A stretch of 64,000 nucleotides of DNA from Metaphire vulgaris (taxonomy: Eukaryota > Annelida > Clitellata > Crassiclitellata > Megascolecidae), in NCBI GenBank assembly GCA_018105865.1, contig CM030865.1, forward strand, positions 6,763,198 to 6,827,197. The letters run 5' to 3'. This document shows positions 48,046 to 60,000 of this stretch, piece by piece. A program made the translations under genes and the position numbers. Each line of letters opens with the position of its first letter. Within the stretch, counting starts at the first letter, position 1. Under the pieces are notes generated by a model, which was not told the origin of the DNA, searched no databases, and saw only the letters and a list, made by a program, of their open reading frames with translations.

Positions 48046-50669
48046 TTAACATTTACCCTCTTCTTCAGGTGTCATGCTAGTTGATGTAGGGAATGTCGAT
48101 TGCTTATATATCAAGCACAGTCAGCTCTGTCTCCAGCCCTCCCCCAGTCATCTTTTAGGTGAAGATGACATTTATGCCTGGAACTAAGTTGGCACAATGC
48201 TGAGCAACTATAGTACTCATAACTACCGGTACTCTCAGTATATTTCCAATTTAGCTATGGTATATTTCTCTGGTACTTTTAATGCAGCATTTTGCTTGCC
48301 TAGTTTGCAAGTGCCTTTTATTTAATTATGAAATTATCCTCAGAACTAACTAGTCTATAAATACAAGTGTTTTCTCCAAGTATTTTCAGATACTACAGTA
48401 GATTATTGTTATAAAAACAGTTGCAGGAATGAAAGGAATGCGTTATTGCAACTAATTGTCATTGTAAACTTCTGGCCAATGGAAAACCAAGGAAACGGCC
48501 GTCCCAGTATTATTCACTTATGTATAATAATAGCATGATTTTTCAATTAGCTTAGGAAGCGTTATTTTGTGTGAAAACCTATTTATTTAATTATTTTTCA
48601 CATTTAGTAACCCAGTTCTCCAAGATAACTATTCACTCCATTTATTGTTTCAACTGTTACAGCTTCACTTTACTGCTTTGGCCTTTGCAGTGCCTAGCTC
48701 TAGATCTACTTAGACAAGATATGCTTTGCACCCTTACATGTCACCTGTACATTTCCCTGACCTTACTGTCATAAAGTTCACCTAAGGTAAGGCCCACTAT
48801 AAACACTACTGGTCACTACTGTTTATCATTTGTGACTGTCCGTCCAGCACAGTAGAACTTTGTTATAACATACTGTACATAATAGGTCTGTAAAATTGAG
48901 TGCATTATATCCCAGGTAATACCTGGGATATAATGATCTTATATCCAATACCATCCAATACGTTAGTGCATCACAATTCACCATGCATTGTGTTACATCA
49001 TAGATGAAAATACATTATAACTGGGTCCGTTATAACAAAGTTCTGCTGCTGTTACTAAGGCAGTTCTGACAGTGTTGATCTACTGCAGGGCTACTCAAAT
49101 GGCTGACCGTGGTCTGTAGTCCGGACCACGAAAGCTTCCTGAGCAGACCACAGTAAGGTCCAAAAAATGTCATGTTTGTAGAATAATTATTAACAAATTT
49201 CATACATCGTACTGAAATTATTTTTATTGCTGCAAAATTCTATGAAAAGAGATTAATTTTACTAAAAACTGCAGAGTCAAAACGGTAAAACTAATTAATG
49301 ATTCTTTATTTTAGTGTCTCATTTAAGTTGAGAGTGCTGGGGATATGACATGACAGCGTGTTTTTTGCTCATCAACAAAATTAACTCGAACCTTTTGGTT
49401 GGACCGGACCACCCCAGTCATGTCTCAGTACAAATTTCTGGACCACCAAGCAAACAATTTGAGTAGCCCTGGTCTACTATCTCCATTGATCATTATCCTT
49501 CCGTCTAACATCATCAGTATTCAGCGGCACTTGGCACCGTCTCAGTTAACCACTGGTTCCTCTAAGTGTCTTCAGCTCCATCTCTTAAAAGATGAGTTCT
49601 AATTAGTCTCCATTCAACACTTGTGTCAGTCACTAATTCCAGTAGAAATTATTGAGGTTCACTAGGTCATCAAAACATGTCTACCTTAGATCACTATTAA
49701 CCCCTCAGCCTCCTGACCCACACGTTCATCATCTTGCCTCACTCTGTCATGCCCACTGAATCAGTCATCCCTGAAAATTTGCAACTGTGCCTTCTCATAC
49801 GCCTCACCTGAACTTTGGAACTCGATCCCAGCTTCCCTCGCAGACTTGGACACTTTCAAACAATAAAATCTGATTCCTCATTTCCTATAATTCCCTCATT
49901 ATCTCCTCAAGTCTTCAGGTCTAAGCTTAAATCATTCCTTTTTATAAAATCATATCCTCCATAGCTGTAACAACCTAGCCTCACTGCCCTTTGGACGTTG
50001 ACTATTGCCTGGCTGATAACATACCTTCCCCATAGCTATTTTAAGAGAGGCTGAGCGCCTAAGAATAAGCAGCTACTGTTGTGCTGCTTTCCAAGGCGCT
50101 ATAGAAATCCACGAGATTTTACTTTACTTTACTTTACTTTAGGTCAATTTCTATACTACAGTGTAAGTACATTTACTGCTTACTAAGGCTAATGTTTATC
50201 TAATGCAGTGATGGGCACAAATTTTTATCCGAGGGCCGCAAAAGTGTCTGCGATGAAAGCCGAGGGCCGCACACATTTTTTCGGCATTTAGAATTAAATT
50301 TTTAAGTAGTTTCAAAAACGACTTTAACACAACGTATTATATAGGCCGCCTACTGTGCAGTGTACTTGTAAGTATTTATTAATAAGGCAAGACTGTCAAG
50401 TCAAAGAAAAGTTAGTAGGCCTAAATATTACAAGCATTATTTCTAGTTAACGATCAAGTGCCAAAGTGTAAATCCAATTCAATTTGAATGATGAATTTTC
50501 CATTAAGGCGCTGTCAAACGTTTCACATGTTTTAGAGGGCCGCACATTAATGTAGTATTTCTCGATGTCGGGGCCGCACAAAAGGGCTTCGAGGGCCGCA
50601 TGTGGCCCACGGGCTGCACTTTGCCCATCTCTGATCTAATGCATTGCTAAAATTTTCATTAGATTTTTC

Positions 50670-50721
<52 letters not shown>

Positions 50722-51020
50722 CCATGTATATATGTACATATATTTGCATAGAAAATAGTGTCATTGGCAGTTCAGTGTCGTCGCCATTATCAGAAGAACA
50801 GATGCAGTGCAGATTTCAAAGTTCAAACTGTAATTTGGGTTTTATTTTTCTTAGGTTAAAATGGGAATTAACTGTGGTAAGGATTTCTCACGTGATACAA
50901 TTGAGTTGAACTGCGAGGCTGATCCTTCATCATATGTTGGATATTCAGCAATTGAACATGAGCTTTGGACTTATGGATGGCATTCATTCATAACAGAACC
51001 AGACGTAAGTCAAAGCATGT

Positions 51021-51076
<56 letters not shown>

Positions 51077-54000
51077 TATTATTATTGTAGCGAATTTTAT
51101 GAGCACCTCATGTAATGTAAATAGTTTCGAATCGTTCACTAGAGGCGCTTATGTCAGTAGAGAATTATAAGTAAAACATTAGTATACTTAAATAAGTAAT
51201 ATTCCTAGAGTAAATAAGGATTAATGAATATCAGTAAAAGAAGGGTAATTATTCTAAATAGAGGCATAAGGTTATTTGATAGATAGCACAAATAATGTAG
51301 GTTTCCCAGTAAGGTTAAGATATGACTTAAGCACACCACCGTTAAGGAGGGTCCAAGGAGGTTAAGTAAGGCCTTAGTTGATTTAGAGAAAAAGAAGGGA
51401 ACAGAGTGAGCACACGTAAAAGTGAGCACACATAAGAGTGAGTTCTAGAGAGCAGTGGTGGATAGTCATCAGGGTAAGCCTTGATTGGACTATGTGGTAG
51501 AATAAGCGATTCCTTTATACGGGATAGCTGATTTATCATAAAGCAGGACCCAAGGGGCAGGGTTGTGCCCCATCCAAAGATAAATCTCATGGCGCGCGTT
51601 CCATGTTGAGTATGGAGGATAGACACTTTAGGAGGGTGTGAGAAAGGAACGAGCAGCACTAGAAAGGGTGCACTGACACTAGAAAGAAGATACAGGAAGG
51701 GTGCACTGATACTAGAAAAGAGATACAGGAAGGGTGCTAGCAGTATAGTGAAGGGTGTGAGGAGTTAGCTAATTCAGAAAGACCTGGCCAAAAAGCTGGG
51801 GACCCAATACGTGCCAAGGATACCCCGATAGTGTTTGGACGTGGCATCCTGGAGAAAGGTCCAATAAGCACTATTATTATTATAAGACCGGTAGGCTGGT
51901 TGAGAGTGGAACTTTGGCAAGAACAGGCCAGTCGCCGGATTGTAACAGATGGAATCCCAGCATTAGGGTTTCGTTACATAACTGGCACCAGAGAAGTGGG
52001 GTTTGGCGCTGGATTAGCACAGAGAAGGAATTGAGCCACTGATAAGCCACAAGAATAGGCACTGGCAAGAGTGGGTGTGTGCTACCTTGTATAACGGCTA
52101 TAAGACTCACTGGTACGATCGTAGTTGAGACCAGAGATAGCAGTGTAAGCACTGTATAAGCTCATTGAAGGTCCACTTTACGGAAGTGTGTTGCACTCAG
52201 ACGGCTCAGCACTCAGGAAGAGCTTAGAGCAATAAGCATGGCTGAACCTAAGCAGGACGAGCTGTGCGATACTAAGAATCGTGCAGATTATGACACGGAA
52301 AGTACACAACTCATTGAGGAAGATGAATTATTGGAGTCAATGATAGAAGAGGAACTGTCTGTTGATAAGCACCGAAGACGAGCCATTGATCATATACCCA
52401 GCAAAGAAAGGATTTGTGAGTTCGGACGAGCACAGAGATTGGAAATGGGTGCTCGGAGCAAGGAAAAGAGTACTGCTAGATATGGAGGATTGGATATTGG
52501 ACTCAAAACTCATAAGGGCCACGGAATTGTAGGAGGCATGGACCAAGAGACACCCATAAGACAGAAACAGCAAAGGTTCACTAAAGTGAAAGAAGAGTGG
52601 TCTGATTCAGATATGCGAGAATTTATGAGACCAGCTCGTCGAGAAGGAAGAGCTCGAAATACATCTAAGTGGTCACCGATGAAACCAAACAAGTTTGATG
52701 GATTGATACCATTAGAAACATTTCTGAGGCAGTTTGAGGTTTGTGCAGAATACAATGGATGGACGGAAAGAGAGAAGGGTGCATTTCTGCAGTGTTCCTT
52801 AGAAAAAGGACCAGCTCAACTTCTATGGGATTTTGGAGCTAAGAAAGAAGTCGCATATGATGAATTGGTGGAAAGGCTACAACAGAGATATGGGTTAGAG
52901 GCCCAACAGGAAACCTTTCGCACCCAATTACGATGTCGGAAGCAGAGAGAGAAGGAGAGTTTTGGGGATCTTCTCCATGATATTAGAAAATTGGTCACCT
53001 TAGCATTCCCAGGACCAAACAACGACACTACGGAGATCTTAGCAAGAGATGCATTCTTAGAAGCATTGTCCGACAGAGAGTTATCTTTAAAGGTCAGAGA
53101 AAGGGAGCCACGTTCTCTTTGACGAAGCCTACAGAATTACCTTAAGATTGGATAGCTATAGACAAGCCACAGAGGATGAATATATGGACCATCAGAGACA
53201 GGGCAGGAACTATAGACAAGTACGGAATATCAGTGAAGAGGACGTAGTAGAAAGGATTATGAGTCAGATGAAGGGTTTATTTGAAGAACAGAGAATAAAA
53301 CAAGAAAAGTGGCAAGCCGACTTAGAGAGGAAATTGTTAAAGAGTACAACACGCATACTCGACGAGACAGAAGAAAGGATACCATCAATTAGCAGCAATA
53401 CAGCAACTAGACCCAGGACATGGAAACGAAACATTAAACCACGTGAGAACTGAAGAAAGAATGTCTGCATCTGAAGACAACGATGAAACGGAACCCAAGA
53501 CAGTGAGGACCAACAAAAAGACATTTCACTCTAACACAGAAAGAAGAGGTAAAGTAAGATGTTTTTAAGTGTCAACGGTTAGGACACTTAGCGAAACATT
53601 GTCGGTGTGATAGAAGAACGGAATCTCCTAGAGAGTCGATAAGTCATAATGTGCTGACAACCGCAGGAGAGAGAAATAAGAAGAGATCAGTATATATAAC
53701 TGGTGTGATAGAAGGACGTGAGTGTCAGTTTTTAGTTGATACGGGATCAGAAGTGAATTTGATACCTGAAAGCATGGCTAAAGACATGGTCATAGAACCC
53801 ACGACCGAGAAGTTGTTAGCAGCCAATGGAAGCGAAATTGGGCTGATTGGTGAAGTGAATGTAGATGTGAGATTTAGTTGGGGTTGCAGACAGCAAGTAA
53901 CATTTTTAGTGTCTAAAGACGTAAAGGAGATCATGCTTGGAATAGAATTTCTAGTTGATAACGATTGTCAAGTGAATTTCGTTACTGGGAAGTACGATAG

Positions 54001-57000
54001 GACGCAGGAAAGTTTCATCGACAATCCAGAGTCGTACATCACAATGTAGACGCATGTGTTTGAAGAAGCAAAACCCGAGTCAGAGTAAGGAAGTTAGAAA
54101 GGACAAAGCAAAAGCTAAGTCCGGGGTGCATGCGGCACAGGTTGTTTTGGAACAGCCAGAGGGAGTTCAAGTAAGGAGGTCAAACAAGAACAAGACATCT
54201 GCAGTCTTATGTCGGAATGACGGACTTGGTGAAGTACAACCGGTCGCGACGGACCAGAAGTCTCAAAGAAATGAAGACACAAAGAGGCGTACAGATGAAT
54301 ACGACTTGGGGATACATCAGAAAGAATTTCGAAGGAAAGATGAAGTACGGGTGTTCACACCCAGAAGACGAAGAAATCGTTACCCGGAATGACAGAAGTT
54401 CCACGAAAGACCCTTCATTGGTTTGAATCAGAATGAACTTCTCGATCATCGAGTACAAAAGAAATCGACAGGAAGAACATTCGTCTGCGAAGAACAGGGA
54501 CCACCGTTTGAAGAAGCGGAAGAAGAAGTGAATGTCAACGACCAAGAAAGGAACATTGTCGCCGAAGAACTTGAAAAGACGTTCACGGAAGTTCCAGAGG
54601 AGCCGCGTGGAAACAACGTTCCCGGAATTCCACGTTTACGACCAAGAGGAAATATAAGGAGACCTGCGAGATACGACGATTGAAAGGACATTCGTCATTG
54701 TAAAAAGTTATTGCTGATGTTAAAATGTTATTACGAATGTTCTTGTATGTAATTATGTTATGATGACTGTATAATTGTATTGTATACGAATGTTAATGTT
54801 GTACATAATGTTTCATTGTTTGCTTGTATAAGACTGATAATTATGTGCATAATGTGTTAGATAAGTACACAGATTTGTTACCCCACACTCGGGATGGGTC
54901 CATAAGAATGAATGGGGACCATTCATAGGTAAAGTCCGGGGTAATGTAGCGAATTTTATGAGCACCTCATGTAATGTAAATAGTTTCGAATCGTTCACTA
55001 GAGGCGCTTATGTCAGTAGAGAATTATAAGTAAAACATTAGTATACTTAAATAAGTAATATTCCTAGAGTAAATAAGGATTAATGAATATCAGTAAAAGA
55101 AGGGTAATTATTCTAAATAGAGGCATAAGGTTATTTGATAGATAGCACAAATAATGTAGGTTTCCCAGTAAGGTTAAGATATGACTTAAGCACACCACCG
55201 TTAAGGAGGGTCCAAGGAGGTTAAGTAAGGCCTTAGTTGATTAGAGAAAAAGAAGGGGAACAGAGTGAGCACACGTAAAAGTGAGCACACATAAGAGTGA
55301 GTTCTAGAGAGCAGTGGTGGATAGTCATCAGGGTAAGCCTTGATTGGACTATGTGGTAGAATAAGCGATTCCTTTATACGGATAGCTGATTTACTCATGA
55401 GTAAAGCAGGACCCAAGGGGCAGGGTTGTGCCCCATCCAAAGATAAATCTCATGGCGCGTTCCATGTTGAGTATGGAGGATAGACACTTTAGGAGGGTGT
55501 GAGAAAGGAACGAGCAGCACTAGAAAGGGTGCACTGACACTAGAAAGAAGATACAGGAAGGGTGCACTGATACTAGAAAAGAGATACAGGAAGGGTGCTA
55601 GCAGTATAGTGAAGGGTGTGAGGAGTTAGCTAATTCAGAAAGACCTGGCCAAAAAGCTGGGGACCCAATACGTGCCAAGGATACCCCGATAGTGTTTGGA
55701 CGTGGCATCCTGGAGAAAGGTCCAATAAGCACTATTATTATTATAAGACCGGTAGGCTGGTTGAGAGTGGAACTTTGGCAAGAACAGGCCAGTCGCCGGA
55801 TTGTAACAGATGGAATCCCAGCATTAGGGGTTTCGTTACATTATTATCATCATCATCATCATTGTCTGATGTTAGTTTTCTTTCTTCTGCAATTGTCAGT
55901 TGTTTCTCTTTCAGATCTTCTTTAATATTGTCTATCCATTTTTTCTGAGCCTGCCTCTTCCTTATTTACATTCCTTGTACATGTATAGAGTGCATTTTTG
56001 CTAAATAAAACTCAGTATATGAATGTATGGTCCTTTAGCGCATTTTCCTTTTTGCAGGATGCATTATTAGTCAAATTCAAATCGGCAGACAGGCTGTTTT
56101 CTTGTTATGCAGATAGTTAAAGAAACGAAGACTTATGACCCTTTGGCAAATGGCAGCTTCAGTTTTGAATGGCGTCTTTTAGAAGAACAGTCAGAGCTGA
56201 TTCATTTTCAATCACCATCGTATGGCATTGATGCCAATACAACATTTGAAGTGAGTTGAACATGGCTGTTAAGAATGATTTACAAGTGCTTTAGTATGAA
56301 ACAGTCTACACAGAAATTTTAAGACATTTTACTGCTAATTCCAGTAGAATATGAAAAAGCTCAAATTGAAGAGGCACATTGTAATAAATGATAAAATTTA
56401 TTTAGCACTTCTTTGTATGATAATTCTGAAGTGATGTGAATTCCTAGTGTTTCAGTTGAAGATAAAAGTCTGCAACAAATGAAAAATAGTTACAAGAGAT
56501 TAGTGGAAAATGCTAGCGGATTATTCCATATAAATGGAATGGCTGCTGGAAAGAAGTTGTAGTGAGGAACTACCGGTAGATGGAGCATGGAGATCAATGC
56601 AGGAGACTGCTGATCTGCAAGAAACTCAAGTTCTGGGAGAGGAAGAGAAGGGATAGATCAGGTAGAAAGACTGGAACCAAATGTCACTCAATTAACTTGA
56701 AACCATAACGTAGCTTTAAAATTTAATGTGGTTAGAAATATATAGCCAGAAAAGAATGGGCAGTGAATTGTGAGACTTTTTGTTGATATTGCAGGCATAT
56801 TTTGCAGCATATTACTAGTTTTTTAAAGCTTTCTTTCATTTGAAGCATATTTGTGACATACAGTATTTCAATTTTGATTGAAGACCTTGAAGTTATTTTG
56901 GCCCCGGAAGCAAATTCTTTATAATTTATTTCATTATTAAATTTTTATATATTTGCAATATGCAGGTATAACAATAACGATTATGAACATTGTTTTTTGT

Positions 57001-60000
57001 TAGTATGCTGGGTTACTGGTGTTCACAGACGCCAATGTTACAAGAGTTCCACGTGAGTCAGAGACATTATTGGCTGCTTAGACTTTTGAAGGTTTTGAAA
57101 TCTGAATTTTTGAAATTTGTGCAAATTCTCGTTTGCTAAGTAATAAACACACTGGACACACTGACTTGAAGAATTAGCATATCCACGAGGGTGCATGAGT
57201 AGCCAGGTCCCTATTCGGGCTGAGACCTATCATGGATTTTGTGCAAAACTGATAGGAAATTTTTATCGGGGAAGAATTTTTGTCAACAGAATTGATAGAA
57301 TTAGTTGTATTACAGTTTTTAGCTACTAAATTAGATCTAAAGTCTTTCAGGTTTGCAGCATAGCTCATGGATTAGTTCCAACATTGCTCAAAAGCTTACT
57401 TGGCTGGGGCTATGGCCCAGACCCCTCTGGGGATCTCTCGTCAATCCTCCAATCCCCTGGTTGGACTAAATGGGAGGTGTGTGTATATGTCTTGATGGTG
57501 CACTTGCCTTTTCTGAAAGCCTGTTTATGCCAATGAAAGAAGTGAATCCTTTTATATGTTAGGGTCTTGCAAATATGAACATTTGTATTCAGATAGATGA
57601 CTATGTTTGGCTGTTTTTATTGTTTGGAGAATTGTGAAGACCTCAATTTTCGCTGTTGTTTTTTGCAGATGAATGTAATGAGACGCTCGGTTGGTTTCCA
57701 TGCATGGATGGTTCCTGTTATTTTTATGATCAGAGATGTGATCAAATCAGACAATGCATCGATGGCCAAGATGAAATGGGATGTAAGTCAGTTGTTCAGT
57801 CTACAGATTTTATTTAGCCTTTTCTGTTAATAGAAATATTATTGTTATAGTGAGGAGAAAGTTGTTAAAGAATGACAATAATAAAGTAGCAAATTAAGAT
57901 AACCCTGGAAAACAGAGATTTTGTTACTGGGAATAAAACATGTGACTTACATGAAATTGAGTTTGCTGATTTAGAATCTGAAGTCAGAAATTGCCCAATA
58001 TATCAAGATTTTAAGTTACAGGGCATCCACTTATGAAAGTTTGATAGACTTTTCACACATGCCGTTGCATGGCAACATTGTATCAGATGTGTCAGTATCC
58101 ACACTTTGCCTTATGGCACATCAATACTCATTCTGTCATCGAGCACATTCCTGCAGGTCTTGACATGGTTGAGCAGGTTGATCAACTGACGTTAGATCAT
58201 CAACCGAGATGTACTGAGCACACATTCATAGTGCAATTGTAAACAATTTTTTACTGCATTTCAGGTGAACACATCCCATGCAATAAGTGCAAGAATCTGA
58301 CAAGAAAGTGACAATTGCATACAAGTACTATTTTGCATGTAATGTCAGAGATCAAGATAAAATTTTGTGATCAGAATGTTTTGTAGATTTGTATGGAACA
58401 GTTTGTACAAAAATTGAAATTCAGTAAAAGTGGAAACAATAAATGGAATCAAAATTTATCTAGGAAAACTGAGTTATTAAATGTTGAGAGTAAATATAGT
58501 GGTTTTCAAACAGACAAATGCCTCCTAAGCCTCTTCAAATCACATTATCAAAAACTGGACACTTCACATCTGCTGCATTTTGTGTTATTCTGTCTTCACA
58601 CAGTGACTCAATGGTAAGAAGAAATCAATGCAATTTACTGTGCCTACTTATTTATGGTTTGGAGTGAGCTGAAAGATCATGCTATTCCAACCATAACTGG
58701 GACATTTGTATTGACCTCAAGATTATGGCACTGCAGTTGGGTCTATAGTTAGTTGGGGTATGCAAAACATGTGTGCTTCCTGTGGTTATGGGACAGTTGT
58801 GATGACAAACTGAAGCACTGTGCAAAAAAGAATTGAGCACACTATTCGCTGACACACTGCACATTATGGTATGCATCCACGGAATGTATACCTTCCACCA
58901 CTTCACATTAAACTGGACCTAATGGGAGATTATGTGAAGGCAGTGGATCTGAATGGAAATAGTTTTGAGTATCTGATGGACGGATTTGGAAAGTCTAAAT
59001 TGGATGCAAAATAAAGCAGGAATTTTTATTGGATCTGAAATCGATTAATTGACGTGTGACACTACATTCAGGTACACCGTGGAATTGACTGCTGCCTGGG
59101 ATGCAGTTGAATTAGTTGTACAAAACTTTCTTGGGACCATTGGACTGAAAACTACGCTGAACTTGTGAACAAAATGTTAGCTGCATACCAGCAACTCAGC
59201 TGCTGAATGTCACTGAGAATGCGCTTCTTACATTCTCACCTGGATTTTTCCACTACAAACGTGGATGATACTAGTGATGAACATGAGAAAGAATTCAACC
59301 AGGACATTTCCTCCATGGAAAGGGGATATCAAGGCCACTGGAACCCCAATATGATGTATAACTGCTATTGTTTTCTGCAGCAGTCAGCATCAGACTTTCA
59401 GCGGCCCTACGACACTTTTATACTGCACGTGTGCATGGAATTACTGCAAACTAAGTGAAATTTTTACGTGTATATGTCATGTTATTGTGATAATTATAAA
59501 GTCAAAATATTGAAAAGTTAGGACTCAGTGTATCAGTAATTTCCTGGCATAAATTGCATCCAGAGTTTCTTGTGCAAAGCAAAATGGTGCAATAACTATA
59601 TTGTGCTAGAGTTTAGCTGTAAATCATGCTTGCTGTATCAACTATGATTAATTAATTATCGTTTATTATTTGCTTAGGCTGCAGCTGTACGTTGAAGTGC
59701 TCCAGATTCTGATGGACTTTTGTTGTAATTGCAAATTGCAAACACTTGTTATATTACATTTTAATTTATTTGTTCACTCTTTTGGTGACTGTAATAGATG
59801 TCATCGTTACATACAGTAACAGAGATGCCGCCGCCGATCTTGTCAATGCCATACGAAGAAAGTTTGTCAGCTTCTGGCCTTATGCTGGGTACCGGTAATT
59901 CATTGTTTAGATGGGGTTTTGTTGAATCTTGTCAACTGAATAAATTTGAAAGCCATTTACTCAATATTTATCATCAATTTTGAACTTGCTGTGTAGGTGA

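Larger units (their letters stand above)
51086..55840 (+). mobile_element. LTR retrotransposon (Ty3/Gypsy-like), internally deleted
   Basis: A 4755-bp insertion in the intron between exons 15 and 16 of the macroglobulin gene, in the same orientation. Both LTRs start TGTAGCG and end CGTTACA. A 4-bp ttat direct repeat flanks it, though the microsatellite target makes this ambiguous. Inside are a primer-binding-like site right after the 5' LTR, a gag-like frame, a zinc-knuckle region, an aspartic protease and a C-terminal integrase remnant. Reverse transcriptase, RNase H and the integrase core are absent. Several frame breaks. It cannot move on its own. Confidence 0.9.

Noticed and set aside
58267..58320. 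Exon candidate after a TTTCAG acceptor supplying the missing LDLa cysteine
   Set aside because: The frame runs into TGA after 14 codons, and no donor gives the phase needed by the next exon.
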